A stretch of DNA of 17,816 nt from Rhizobacter sp. (GCA_014379885.1 JACMKW010000529.1:1-17816), one strand, 5' to 3'; positions 6,874 through 14,946 are shown, numbered from the stretch's first letter. Made by a program: numbers and translations. The notes: a model not told the origin generated them from the letters alone.

Positions 6874-9615
6874 TCAGGACGCGCCTGGAGGGACTGACCT
6901 GCCCAGCCACTTGCACAAGACCTTGTAGAACTCAGCCGGATCAACCGGTTTGGTCACGAAGTCGTTCATGCCGGCGGATTGGCAGGCAATTCGATCTTCG
7001 CTGTAGGCGTTGGCCGTCATGGCCAGGATGGGCGTGTGGGCCCGGCCTGGCAACGTGCGGATGGAGCGCGTCGCCGTGAGGCCGTCTACCAAGGGCATTT
7101 GCATGTCCATCAAGATCAGGTCGTAGGCGGTTGCTGTGGCCATCTCGACCGCTTCGAAGCCGTTGTTGGCCACGTCCACCACCAAGCCGGCGCGCTCCAG
7201 CAGTGCCAAGGCAACCTCCTGGTTGATCGCATCGTCTTCGGCGAGCAGCAGTCGGGCGCCACGATACAGGCTTTGCAGCTTGGCCTCGCCGTCATCGCCA
7301 GCCCGGTCGCTGGCGTCGGGCGGCATGGGGCCTTCAGCGCGCCGCAACCGCGCGGTAAACCAGAAGGTGCTGCCGCGGCCGAGCTCGCTCTCGGCACCGG
7401 CATCGCCGCCCATCAACAATGCCAGGCGCCGATTGATGGCCAGGCCCAGCCCGGTGCCACCGTACTGGCGTGTGGTCGACGCGTCGGCCTGCTCGAACGC
7501 TTGAAACAGGCTCGGCAGCTTGGCGGCCGAAATACCGATGCCGGCGTCTTGCACTTCGAAGCGCACAAGCAGCTCATCGCCTAACTCGCTGAGCAGCATG
7601 GCGCGCAACCGGATGACGCCGCGGTCGGTGAACTTGATGGCGTTGCTGCAGTAGTTGAGCAGTGCCTGGCGCAGGCGGGTTGGGTCGCCGCGCAACCAGA
7701 TCGGCACCTCGCCTGCATCGATCTCGATCGCGAGCCCCTTGGCCTGCGCCTGATCTGCCATCAGGGAGCGCACGTGGTCGAGGATGGCGCCCAGATGGAA
7801 GCTGGTGTCCTCGAGTTCGAGCTTGCCGGCTTCGATCTTGGAGATGTCGAGCACGTCGTTGATGATGGACAACAGGTGCGTGGCGGCAGCCTGGATCTTG
7901 TCAAGCCGGTCGGCCTGGCCCGGCGCCGGTTGGTCGCGACGCAGCAGATGCGTGAGCCCGATGATGGCGTTCATCGGCGTGCGAATCTCATGGCTCATGT
8001 TGGCGAGGAAGGTGCTCTTCGCCTGATTGGCTGTCTCGGCCTGATAGAGCACGGCTTTGAGTGCACGCGTTCGCGCTGCGACCAGTTCCTCAAGGCGCTC
8101 GCGATGCGCCGCTAGCTCTTTCTGCACGCGCCGCCGCTCGGTGATGTCGATGAAGCTGCCGCGTATGAGCCGCCGCGTCGGGTCGGGCAGCCGCACGGCG
8201 CGCACTTCGCAGAGCACGCTCGAGCCATCGGCGCGCACCAGCGTTCGTTCGAAGGTCAGTTCTTCGCCGGCCAGCACGCGCTCGTTGTTCGCGTGCATGC
8301 TTTCGGTGATCTCTTGCCCGTCAGCCTGGATGCCGGCGTAGATCAGTCCCGGCGCCATCTTCAACAACGTGTCCAGCGGGTAGCCCGTCAGCTCGCTCGC
8401 CTTGGGGTTGGCGGCTGCCCACACCCAGGCATCGACGTCGAGGATGAAGAGCGCCTCGGGCGCACGCTCGAACAGCGTGCGGTAGCGCTCCGCGCTTTCG
8501 CGGACACGCAGGGTCTCTTGCTGCAGCAACTGAGTTCGCTCGGCCACCTGGGCCTCAAGCCGCGACTGCAGGCTGAAGCTGGCCCGCAGATAGGCCGTCA
8601 AGATGAGGGTCAACAGCAGTCCACCGGGCAGCACCAGCCAGTAGACCCGTGAGTCGTTGGCCCGAAGATAGGCGTCGCTGGGTGAAAAGACGGTGCGCCA
8701 TTCGCGGCCGCCGAAGTCATAGGTGTCGGTGACGCCCAGGGTCGCCGCATCGACGCCCAGGCGCAGGCCTGTGGTGGTTTGTGTCGATGCCTGGCGGAAA
8801 ATCGTGCGTGTTGCTTCCGGTGCCTTGGGATCCACCAGATTGAAATTCAGGCCTTGCAAACCCTGCTCGCCGAACGCGCGGCGCACCACGCGGTCGGATT
8901 GAAAAACCACCATGGCAAAACCGCGCAAAGCGCTGCGCCGGTCTGCCACGGTGGCCGTGGGCAAGCCCTCCTGGTACACCGGCGCGACGGCAAAGAACCC
9001 GGGCTTCTGGTTGCCCGCCAGCACGATGGGCAGACTGCCGGCAACCTGCCCGCTGTCGCGCGCACGTTGCAAGGTCTGCAGGCGCTCCGAGGTGCTGCCC
9101 ATGTCGAAACCCAAGACGGGCCGGGTTTCCTGCGGGCGTGACACCTCGAGCAGGCGCATCGGGTAATAGACGCTGCGGGGCGGGGCCCGAATCGGTGCCT
9201 TGGCCGGGCCGATCTCGAAGATCTGGGCGGGCGTGCGCTGCTCGGCGCTCATCTGCCGCTCGATCTCGGCGCGGCGATCTGCAGGCACCTCAGGCACCCA
9301 GGCGATGGTGGCGATTTCGCTGTCGGGCGGCATGAGTGGCTTGACGAAAGCGGCGAAGCGCTCACGCGTCATGTCATTCGATGTCGCCACGAAAAGGCCC
9401 AGGCTGCGGGTGACCAGCAGCGCCTCTTCAAGCTTGTGTTTGAGCAACTCGCTGGGCAGGGCGGCGTCACGCTCCAGGCGGGCACGCACCCGCTCGAACT
9501 CCACCCCGCGCAAGTACAGGAAGATCACGGCCGTGATCACCAGGCCCGCAACGAACACCGAGCCCAGCACGAGCCGGCCTCGCGGGTGCCCGCTCAGTCT
9601 GGACCTCAGGCGCAT
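6874..9615 (-). CDS. CHASE-PAS hybrid sensor histidine kinase with receiver domain
   Basis: This 913-residue membrane protein senses an extracytoplasmic signal and phosphorylates itself and an attached receiver. A first membrane segment (about 15-36) leads into a periplasmic CHASE domain (about 70-300, including [20 protein letters not shown] and GFDMGS), then a second segment (about 325-345), a short coiled linker, a PAS domain with PAC (about 375-495), HisKA with His542 in [11 protein letters not shown], HATPase with N-box NYCSNAIKF (654-662), DAGIG and GGTGLGL, and a receiver from about 788 with AEDD, phospho-acceptor Asp837 in LILMDMQMP and Lys889 in TKP. There is no Hpt domain, so phosphotransfer needs a separate Hpt protein. 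The start at 9615 is supported by GAGGGG six bases upstream. It follows the aldehyde dehydrogenase gene by 100 bp on the same strand; co-transcription is possible but not clear. CHASE ligands vary widely, so the signal is unknown. Confidence 0.95.
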   Translation of the reverse strand: MRLRSRLSGHPRGRLVLGSVFVAGLVITAVIFLYLRGVEFERVRARLERDAALPSELLKHKLEEALLVTRSLGLFVATSNDMTRERFAAFVKPLMPPDSEIATIAWVPEVPADRRAEIERQMSAEQRTPAQIFEIGPAKAPIRAPPRSVYYPMRLLEVSRPQETRPVLGFDMGSTSERLQTLQRARDSGQVAGSLPIVLAGNQKPGFFAVAPVYQEGLPTATVADRRSALRGFAMVVFQSDRVVRRAFGEQGLQGLNFNLVDPKAPEATRTIFRQASTQTTTGLRLGVDAATLGVTDTYDFGGREWRTVFSPSDAYLRANDSRVYWLVLPGGLLLTLILTAYLRASFSLQSRLEAQVAERTQLLQQETLRVRESAERYRTLFERAPEALFILDVDAWVWAAANPKASELTGYPLDTLLKMAPGLIYAGIQADGQEITESMHANNERVLAGEELTFERTLVRADGSSVLCEVRAVRLPDPTRRLIRGSFIDITERRRVQKELAAHRERLEELVAARTRALKAVLYQAETANQAKSTFLANMSHEIRTPMNAIIGLTHLLRRDQPAPGQADRLDKIQAAATHLLSIINDVLDISKIEAGKLELEDTSFHLGAILDHVRSLMADQAQAKGLAIEIDAGEVPIWLRGDPTRLRQALLNYCSNAIKFTDRGVIRLRAMLLSELGDELLVRFEVQDAGIGISAAKLPSLFQAFEQADASTTRQYGGTGLGLAINRRLALLMGGDAGAESELGRGSTFWFTARLRRAEGPMPPDASDRAGDDGEAKLQSLYRGARLLLAEDDAINQEVALALLERAGLVVDVANNGFEAVEMATATAYDLILMDMQMPLVDGLTATRSIRTLPGRAHTPILAMTANAYSEDRIACQSAGMNDFVTKPVDPAEFYKVLCKWLGRSVPPGAS

Positions 9616-9715
9616 GCGTGCCCCTCATTGAAAAGCAAGCTGTCTGCGAAATTGAATCAGCTTTTGAGGGGAGTGTAGGCGTGCTGGAATCGCGCCACGC
9701 CCAAGGCCGCCTCAA

Positions 9716-11449
9716 TCAACCCAGCAACGCATTCAAGAAGATGCGCGGGATCTTCAGCAGGCTCGGCCGATGCTGAAAGGCCACCAGCAGACGCCCCAGG
9801 ATCGCGCCCTTGCGGTTGGTGATGAACCAGGGCGGGCGTGGCAGCAGCGTGAACGACAGGCTCAACAGATTGCGCGGGAACGGCTTGAACGGCGCCTCGA
9901 CCACGGTGCGCTCCGGCTTGTCGAACAAAAAGCTGTTGTGCACTACGCCGATGCCGCTTTGCACATCGACCAGGGTGTGGCCGGGGAACGCCCCCCAGGT
10001 GGCCGAAGCCGTCAGGAAGCCCAGGCCCGTCCAGGTGTTGACGGCGATGGTGCCGTAGCGCAGGCCCAGCAGCAGCTCCTCGAAGCGCTTGCGCCCGATC
10101 TGCGCGATCGTCTTCGGGTGGATCACGATGTTGGCGCCAAGCGTGCCGTAGAGCTGCTCGTTGGCGAAGTTGATGGCGGCTTTCAGATACGCCTCGGCAT
10201 CCGCGCCGTCGAGCTCGGTCACGCTGAGCGCCGGGGCGAACACTTCGCGGGTCTTGGCCTCCGGGCGAGTGAGGTCCAGGGTGGCAATCAGCAGGGACTC
10301 GCCACTCGCACGCTTCAAGCTCCGTGCCGTCGGGTGGTGGGCCGCGAAGTCGACCATCCGTTGCTGCGCCCCCGGGTAGTACAAACCGCGCGCTTCAGAG
10401 GCACTCAGCGTTGCTTCCAATGCCGACACGAACTCGCCCTTCTGGGCCCACTGGCGTGGCAACACCAGCACCTGGCAGGCCACGCAATTGAAGCCGCTGT
10501 TGTGCAGCTTCTGCGTGGCGACTTGTTCGGCCTGGAACTTGATGTCGGCGCGGCTCCATGGCCCCGGCACCACGATGGTGGGGCACACGGCGCCCAGCTC
10601 GGAGCTGATCGCCTTGCTGTTCTTCGGTGTGCCGGCGGCCTTGTTGGCTGCACCTTCGGCACCAGCACCCCAGACGATGGTGTCATGCGACGTGCCGGAG
10701 CCGGTGATGTGAATCTCATCGACCAGCGGGTGCTCGCAGAGGTATTTGCCAACGTCGGCACCACCGCGCACGATGGCCAGCACGCCGCGGTCGATCAGGG
10801 GTTTGAGTGCCGGTTCCAGGAACTCGATCAGGTACTCGTTGACCGGGTTCATCTTGAGGATGACGACCTGGTTCTCGGCGAACAGCTTCTGGAACACATC
10901 CAGCGGCGCGATCGCCGCGATGTTGCCGGCTCCCAGCACCAATGCCAGCTTGCCGCTCTTGTGCAGCGTGCTGGACGGGTCGTAGGTGCCGGCGGTGTTG
11001 GCTGGCAGATTGGCCTGCGTCACGCCCGGCTGCATCCACACCTCAACCTTGACACCGCTCAGCAGCAGGTGATCCCACAAGCTGTGTGGCAGCACTCGGG
11101 CGGCGATCTGGCCGTTGGGCAGCGTGCGCAGCGGCACGTGGTCGAGGTGCTTCTTGCCGGCCACCTTGGAGAGCGTCACCATCATGCTGTTGCAGTAGCC
11201 CAGCACGGAATAGGGGCCTGAGAGCCACTCCTCGCCCACCAGTGGCGAGTCTGCGGCGATGCCCTTCCTGCGCGCGGCCGTCTCGGCCCAGGCTTGCGCG
11301 ACGGGCATCAGCCGCTCCTTGATCTCGGCCAGGATCGTGATGCGTTCCTGCACCGAGGTGCGAACCCAGGTGTCTTTGGCGGTGGCCAGTTTGCGCAGCG
11401 TGCCATCGAGCTCGGCGTGGATCACGGGGCTGTCGATGACGCTGTTCAT
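9716..11449 (-). CDS. aldehyde dehydrogenase family protein (long form)
   Basis: The 577-residue product belongs to the NAD(P)-dependent aldehyde dehydrogenase superfamily. Visible signatures are the cofactor-binding strand VLGAGNIAAIAPLDVFQKL (171-189), HITGSGTSHD (248-256), the general-base region SKAISSELGAVCP with Glu284, and the catalytic cysteine Cys322 in HNSGFNCVAC. The usual family length is about 480-500 residues; the extra length is spread over the N-terminal helices and a C-terminal extension (about 530-577) that is basic and hydrophobic (PPWFITNRKGAILGRLLVAF) and may associate with the membrane. The ATG at 11449 has AAGG about nine bases upstream. The substrate cannot be inferred. 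A fold-back repeat element sits 52 bp upstream of the start, within the likely promoter region, and could influence expression. Confidence 0.9.
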   Translation of the reverse strand: MNSVIDSPVIHAELDGTLRKLATAKDTWVRTSVQERITILAEIKERLMPVAQAWAETAARRKGIAADSPLVGEEWLSGPYSVLGYCNSMMVTLSKVAGKKHLDHVPLRTLPNGQIAARVLPHSLWDHLLLSGVKVEVWMQPGVTQANLPANTAGTYDPSSTLHKSGKLALVLGAGNIAAIAPLDVFQKLFAENQVVILKMNPVNEYLIEFLEPALKPLIDRGVLAIVRGGADVGKYLCEHPLVDEIHITGSGTSHDTIVWGAGAEGAANKAAGTPKNSKAISSELGAVCPTIVVPGPWSRADIKFQAEQVATQKLHNSGFNCVACQVLVLPRQWAQKGEFVSALEATLSASEARGLYYPGAQQRMVDFAAHHPTARSLKRASGESLLIATLDLTRPEAKTREVFAPALSVTELDGADAEAYLKAAINFANEQLYGTLGANIVIHPKTIAQIGRKRFEELLLGLRYGTIAVNTWTGLGFLTASATWGAFPGHTLVDVQSGIGVVHNSFLFDKPERTVVEAPFKPFPRNLLSLSFTLLPRPPWFITNRKGAILGRLLVAFQHRPSLLKIPRIFLNALLG

Positions 11450-11500
11450 GGCTGGGCCTTGGTTTGTGCGGCTGCGAGTGCAGCGGTGTCTTTCTGCCCG

Positions 11501-11669
11501 CTAGGAGCCTGTCGGACTTGGGGCGTCGAAGCGAAATTTGGCCCCAGCGAGGACAGTTTTTGCCGGGTTTGCAGGCCCATAGCCGTAGCTATGGGACAAG
11601 AAACCGGTGAAAAATGGACCGCTGCGGCCAAATTGCAGCCGACGTTCCCCAAGTCCGACAGGCTCCTAG
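11501..11669. mobile_element. 169-bp fold-back element (MITE-like), perfect 23-bp inverted ends
   Basis: Bases 11501-11523 and 11647-11669 are exact reverse complements over 23 bp; each outer end is CTAG followed by GAGCCTGTCGGACTT. The whole interior is also imperfectly self-complementary and meets at a perfect central stem CCCATAGC-CGTA-GCTATGGG (11576-11595), so the entire segment can fold into one long hairpin. It encodes no transposase. CTAG at both edges may be a duplicated 4-bp target (as made by some IS5-type and related elements) with a 19-bp terminal repeat beginning GAG. I read it as a non-autonomous miniature element; an extragenic regulatory repeat is the alternative. It lies between the start of the aldehyde dehydrogenase gene and the 3' end of the DUF3606-like gene. 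Confidence 0.8.
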
Positions 11670-11856
11670 GGTGCTGGCAGGTTAGACCAGCCGAACCGGC
11701 TGCCGCCATCCCGGGTAAACGACAGGTCACACAAACACAGGTACGCCTGCCGTCCGTGCATCTCAGCCACGCAGGCCCGGATGCGCCAACATGGATCAGC
11801 CGTGTGGCACCCCAGGGTGTCGCTCCCGGGTCGTCTCAGCGTCTGCCATGTTCGCC
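11670..11856. other. intergenic stretch without recognised genes
   Basis: Together with the fold-back element and the 51 bp before it, this makes a gap of about 407 bp between the aldehyde dehydrogenase start and the DUF3606-like stop. These 187 bp hold no convincing ORF. The only structure seen is a weak hairpin CACCC-CA-GGGTG at 11808-11819, 38 bp beyond the DUF3606-like stop, without a following T-run; it could be a weak terminator for the small-gene pair. Confidence 0.5.
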
Positions 11857-12039
11857 TCAGTGCGTGGGTGAGCCTCTCAAACGGTGCAAGACCACCTCGG
11901 TGTGCAGCGCCAGTCGGTCGAGTGCGGCGGCCAGTTCCTCGGCCGTCGTGCCGAGTTGCTCGGCTCGGCGCCGGAGCGCCTGCATCTGGGCTGCACTGTC
12001 GGGCTCGCTGTTGTTGCAGTCCTTTGGTTCCGGTTGCAT
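11857..12039 (-). CDS. small DUF3606-like protein
   Basis: The 60-residue product starts at ATG 12039 behind a clear GGAGG with six bases spacing. The frame is open to 12174, but that upstream part overlaps the preceding small gene and is unlikely to be translated. Residues 20-56 (ALRRRAEQLGTTAEELAAAL, then HTEVVLHRLR) follow the pattern of DUF3606: a helix with aromatic or hydrophobic spacing, LGxTxEEL, then a short second helix ending in a VxxHLR-like segment. The N-terminus is acidic and polar, with Cys8. Function of the family is unknown; members commonly appear as tiny accessory genes near stress-related loci. It lies 13 bp after the 49-residue gene's stop, so the two form an operon. Confidence 0.65.
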   Translation of the reverse strand: MQPEPKDCNNSEPDSAAQMQALRRRAEQLGTTAEELAAALDRLALHTEVVLHRLRGSPTH

Positions 12040-12052
12040 GTGTTGCCTCCGC

Positions 12053-12202
12053 TCAGGTTTTGCGCGATGACGGCGGCGCGGCGGGCTTCTTCGAGTTGCC
12101 GGACGCGGGCGTGGGGTTGACTGACGTTCTTTTCTTGGGTGCATCGGGCACACGTTGCCCTCCCACGTCAGCACGAGAGCTGTGTTGGCCAGATTTGGAC
12201 AT
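12053..12202 (-). CDS. small basic Pro/Ser/Lys-rich protein, 49 aa
   Basis: An ATG at 12202 lies behind an excellent ribosome site (AAGGAA, seven bases spacing) and opens a 49-codon frame ending at TGA 12053-12055. The protein begins MSKSGQHSSRADVGGQ and ends PPSSRKT; it is rich in Ser, Pro, Lys and Arg, has no hydrophobic segment, and is predicted to be disordered. Similar tiny basic proteins are frequent in Burkholderiales, but I cannot name a family. Evidence for the gene is the strong ribosome site and the tight spacing to the DUF3606-like gene; no catalytic role is suggested. Confidence 0.6.
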   Translation of the reverse strand: MSKSGQHSSRADVGGQRVPDAPKKRTSVNPTPASGNSKKPAAPPSSRKT

Positions 12203-12260
12203 GAGAATTCCTTTCAAGAAAGCGCCAGTCACAGCCTAAACAGCGCATTGGCGGGTGTCT

Positions 12261-12276
12261 GTCAGAAGCTTCTGAC
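12261..12276. promoter_or_regulatory. perfect 16-bp palindrome in divergent small-gene promoter region
   Basis: GTCAGAAGCTTCTGAC is perfectly symmetric and lies in the 186-bp gap between the divergent small genes (starts at 12202 minus and 12389 plus). On the minus strand its outer half overlaps a possible -35 (CTGACA) that is followed 17 bp later by TGTTTA, so a protein bound here would cover that promoter. It is a good operator candidate, with the promoter itself only weakly supported. Confidence 0.5.
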
Positions 12277-12388
12277 GCAGGCCGTAGTCCAAGATGCACT
12301 CGCGCTTGTGCGCTGTAAAAACACGCCAGCGTCCTACAGATTTGCGGGTCCGCGCTTGCTAGGCTCTTGGCACACCCAGGAGCACTGC

Positions 12389-12592
12389 ATGAACACGCAT
12401 CTCGACCCAACGCACTACCAGGAACTTCGGGCCCGACTGACGCAACTCGAAGCTGCGGCGGTGCGCGACCTGCCGGCCATTGACGCCGTCATCGAAGCGC
12501 TGGCGGCTGAGCAGCGCCGGTTGAAAACGCTCGACGGGCAGCACGGCAACAACCCGATCGAACGGCGTCACCACAATCCGCCCGCGCTGTGA
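12389..12592 (+). CDS. small helical protein, 67 aa, coupled to phospholipase D gene
   Basis: ATG 12389 follows AGGAG with six bases spacing and opens 67 codons. The frame is open upstream to 12155, but no better start signal is seen there. Residues 9-48 (HYQELRARLTQLEAAAVRDL, then IDAVIEALAAEQRRLKTLDG) form amphipathic helices of coiled-coil character; the tail is polar and His-rich (NNPIERRHHNPPAL). No family was recognised. Its TGA stop overlaps the GTG start of the phospholipase D-like gene by four bases (GTGA), implying translational coupling and related function. Confidence 0.6.
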   Translation: MNTHLDPTHYQELRARLTQLEAAAVRDLPAIDAVIEALAAEQRRLKTLDGQHGNNPIERRHHNPPAL

Positions 12593-13881
12593 ACACCGGC
12601 CGCGGTTTCGCCAAGATGTTGCTGCCTTTCCTGATCGGCTGCGTGGTCGCGAGCGTCGGCATCTTGCTGGCCGTCAACTTCATGAGCGGCGAGAAAAAGC
12701 TCGATCGTCGCATCGCGCACACCTACGCCCTGGAGGACCCGCGGTTCGCCCATGAACTCGGTGCGTTGCTGGGCCCGCCCTTTCTGCCCGACAACCAGGC
12801 CACCATCTTGTTGAACGGCGACAAGATATTTCCCTCGATGCTCGGCGCGATCGAAGGGGCACGCAATTCGATCACCTTCGAGACTTACATCTATTGGTCG
12901 GGCGACATTGGCCGCCGGTTTGCGTCGGCCCTCAGCGCCGCGGCGCGACGTGGCGTGCGCACCCACGTGCTGCTCGACTGGGTGGGTAGCGGCAAGATGG
13001 ACGACGCCCTGCTAGAAGAGATGACTGCAGCCGGCGTGCAGATCAAAAAATTCCACCCCCCCCACTGGTATGCCCTCGGGCGGCTGAACAACCGCACTCA
13101 CCGCAAGCTGCTGGTGGTGGACGGCCGGGTCGGTTTCACCGGGGGCGTGGGCATCGCCGAAGAATGGACCGGCAATGCCCAGAGCCCCAACCACTGGCGT
13201 GACACCCACGTGAGGATCGAAGGGCCGGTGGTCGCCCAGATGCAGGCCGTCTTCATGGACAACTGGGTCAAGGTGACCGGCGAGGTTTTGCACGGCGAGC
13301 CCTACTTTCCCCAGCTTGCGCCGCACGGGGGCCCGCGTGCGCAGATGTTCAGCAGCTCTCCCACGGGCGGCAGCGAGAGCATGCAGCTGATGTACCTGTT
13401 CTCGATTGCGGCTGCGGTGCGAACGATCGACCTGTCGGCCGCATACTTCGTGCCAGACGATCTGACGCGGGAGGCCTTGCTGGTTGCCATGAAGCGTGGC
13501 GTGAAGCTGCGCATCATTGTGCCCGGCGAGCACATGGACAGCGAGACAGTGAAGCACGCCTCGCGTGCCTTGTGGGGGCCGCTGCTTGAGGCCGGCGCTG
13601 TCATTGCCGAGTACCAGCCCACGATGTTCCATTGCAAGGTGCTGATCGTCGACCAGCTGCTGGTGTCGATGGGGTCCACCAACTTCGACAACCGGTCGTT
13701 CCGGCTGAACGATGAAGCCACGTTGAACATGCTCGACAGCACTTTCGCTGCCGAGCAGACCGCGGTGTTCGAACAAGACCTCGCCCGGTCGAAGCGGGTC
13801 AGCCTGGAGAGTTGGGCGAACCGACCCACGCGCGAGAAGATCCTCGACTGGTTGAGCGGCTTGCTCAGGTCGCAGCTTTGA
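12589..13881 (+). CDS. membrane-anchored phospholipase D / cardiolipin synthase-like protein
   Basis: The 430-residue product has one N-terminal membrane segment (about 10-32) followed by two PLD domains. The first HKD motif has His171, Lys173 and Asp178 in HRKLLVVDGRVGFTGG; the second has His348, Lys350 and Asp355 in HCKVLIVDQLLVSMGSTNFD. This two-domain layout and length fit bacterial cardiolipin synthases of the ClsB/ClsC style, which join phosphatidyl groups at the inner membrane, although general phospholipase D activity is also possible. The start is a GTG at 12589 inside the stop of the upstream 67-residue gene; no other nearby start is as well placed. It is followed by a hairpin region at 13895-13963 that may end transcription. 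Confidence 0.9.
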   Translation: MNTGRGFAKMLLPFLIGCVVASVGILLAVNFMSGEKKLDRRIAHTYALEDPRFAHELGALLGPPFLPDNQATILLNGDKIFPSMLGAIEGARNSITFETYIYWSGDIGRRFASALSAAARRGVRTHVLLDWVGSGKMDDALLEEMTAAGVQIKKFHPPHWYALGRLNNRTHRKLLVVDGRVGFTGGVGIAEEWTGNAQSPNHWRDTHVRIEGPVVAQMQAVFMDNWVKVTGEVLHGEPYFPQLAPHGGPRAQMFSSSPTGGSESMQLMYLFSIAAAVRTIDLSAAYFVPDDLTREALLVAMKRGVKLRIIVPGEHMDSETVKHASRALWGPLLEAGAVIAEYQPTMFHCKVLIVDQLLVSMGSTNFDNRSFRLNDEATLNMLDSTFAAEQTAVFEQDLARSKRVSLESWANRPTREKILDWLSGLLRSQL

Positions 13882-13894
13882 GCAGCGGCACGTC

Positions 13895-13963
13895 AGGGCC
13901 TGCGCCATCACATTGACGAACCTTTACAGTCAGATGCCGCAGGCCCTTCTTCACGATGTGAAG
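13895..13963. terminator. tandem hairpins downstream of phospholipase D gene
   Basis: A 15-bp stem with one mismatch is formed by 13895-13909 (AGGGCCTGCGCCATC) and 13933-13947 around a 23-nt loop, 13 bp after the phospholipase stop. It is followed immediately by a second perfect stem CTTCAC-GAT-GTGAAG at 13949-13963. No T-run follows, so a factor-independent terminator is possible but not proven; an extragenic repeat is the alternative. Confidence 0.5.
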
Positions 13964-13994
13964 CCTGACAACTTCCGACGATCGGCACGACACC

Positions 13995-14273
13995 TTGAAA
14001 CTCACACCGACACCCATCAATGCGGCGATCGCAGGGGCCTTTTCAGGCCTGGTGATGCCGATTCTCTGGTCGCGGTTTGGCAACGACAGCACGAATTTGG
14101 TGGTGGCATTCCTGTTTGTAGTCGCCCTTCCGGCACATGCATTTGTGGTCGGGTTCAGTCGTAGCCAGCCGGCCAATCCGAGAGCACTGGACACCGCGCT
14201 GCTCAAACGGGTCGGCGCTTGGTTGGGGGCCGCTGCCATCACCATGGCCATGGCGCAGGCCCTCAGTGCGTAG
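13995..14273 (+). CDS. small integral membrane protein, unknown function
   Basis: A 92-codon frame opens at TTG 13995 and ends with TAG at 14271-14273. The protein has three hydrophobic stretches (about 9-25, 33-52 and 70-91), suggesting three membrane helices with short polar loops; an Arg/Pro/Asn loop (SRSQPANPRALD) separates the second and third. A TTG start is forced because an in-frame stop lies at 13959 and no ATG or GTG follows it; the ribosome site is weak. No family was recognised. The frame continues after its stop into a GNAT-like scrap. Confidence 0.55.
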   Translation: MKLTPTPINAAIAGAFSGLVMPILWSRFGNDSTNLVVAFLFVVALPAHAFVVGFSRSQPANPRALDTALLKRVGAWLGAAAITMAMAQALSA

Positions 14274-14276
14274 CGC

Positions 14277-14333
14277 GTGGGTGTGCTCGCTGAGTATCGA
14301 GGGCAAGGCATTGGCAGGCGCCTCATCGGAGCC
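14277..14333 (+). pseudogene. scrap of a GNAT N-acetyltransferase (motif A)
   Basis: Nineteen codons read VGVLAEYRGQGIGRRLIGA. The YRGQGIGRRLI core is the acetyl-CoA-binding motif A (R/Q-x-x-G-x-G/A) of GNAT acetyltransferases, preceded by the usual strand-4 residues. Nothing else of a GNAT fold is present: a stop codon lies one codon upstream and a signal peptide begins immediately downstream in the same frame. I interpret it as a deletion remnant; a chance resemblance over 19 residues cannot be excluded. Confidence 0.45.
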
Positions 14334-14873
14334 ATGCGCTTGCCTGCCATGCTCGCTCTGCTCGCGGCGGCTGCTGTTCTTCCCCTGGGCGCGCAGGCGT
14401 CCGAGCCGCTTGTCACTGAGCTGGAGCAACGCTTGGTCGCAGAGGGGGTTGAGGGCGTCAACTCGTACTTGAGCGCGAATGGGGCCGCGCACATGGCTGC
14501 GCTCAGCCGCAGCACCGTCGCCTGCCACCTTGAGGCGGTGAGCCTGTCCATTCAACTGGCCCGGGGCAATAGCTCGAAGGTGGTCGAGGCGCATCGGGAA
14601 TCAGTGCGTGCCGCGGCTGGGAGCTGTACCCGGTTTGTTTTGGCGCTGCTGTCAGTGAAAGAGATACCGAAGTTCTGTGCTTCTGTGTCCTCCTGGACAG
14701 TCAGCCAAATGGCAAGAGAACTGCGCCGGCGCATGAAGCGCATTGAAGCCGACGAGTTGCTCCTGGCGAGCCCACGCGGCAAGGCCTGCCGGGCAGCTTA
14801 TCTGTACGAGTTGCAGAACACGCGTGTGGGTCTCAGAGTGGGGCCTGCCAGCCCCGCTCCTCAGCCCAGGTAG
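14334..14873 (+). CDS. secreted protein of unknown function, 179 aa
   Basis: From ATG 14334 the product begins MRLPAMLALLAAAAVLPLGA and has a signal peptide cleaved near AQA-SEPLV (residue 23). The mature part is helical and polar with four cysteines (in VACHLEA, GSCTRFV, KFCASVS and KACRAAY), which could form two disulfides in the periplasm. No family was recognised. An in-frame GTG start at 14277 would add a GNAT-like segment in front of the signal peptide, which would hinder export, so 14334 (or the ATG at 14349) is preferred; GGAG is present but only two bases from the ATG. The tail after about residue 160 is Pro/Gly-rich. Confidence 0.6.
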   Translation: MRLPAMLALLAAAAVLPLGAQASEPLVTELEQRLVAEGVEGVNSYLSANGAAHMAALSRSTVACHLEAVSLSIQLARGNSSKVVEAHRESVRAAAGSCTRFVLALLSVKEIPKFCASVSSWTVSQMARELRRRMKRIEADELLLASPRGKACRAAYLYELQNTRVGLRVGPASPAPQPR

Positions 14874-14946
14874 GCCGACAAGCGTGCCGCCGGGTCCGCG
14901 CCGGTCGGGCACGCGGGGCACAATTGCGAGATTCCCCTGGAGGCGC

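Noticed and set aside
9770..11221. 483-codon plus-strand open frame opposite the aldehyde dehydrogenase
   Set aside because: Composition is His/Arg/Gln-rich without any motif, and the opposite strand carries conserved Glu and Cys catalytic motifs.
11446..11730. 94-codon minus-strand frame crossing the fold-back element
   Set aside because: It is the accidental translation of the repeat itself and reads into the aldehyde dehydrogenase start.
11294..12070. 258-codon plus-strand open frame across the intergenic region and fold-back element
   Set aside because: It passes through the repeat and antisense to two genes, has no ribosome site or domain, and its sequence is low-complexity.
13012..13911. 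299-codon minus-strand open frame opposite the phospholipase D gene
   Set aside because: It is a shadow of a gene with two intact HKD motifs; no domain is recognisable.
14743..14946. Upstream extension of the PAS-PAS kinase to 14743
   Set aside because: It overlaps the end of the secreted-protein gene, and a GGAGG site lies next to ATG 14947; the extra residues carry no domain.
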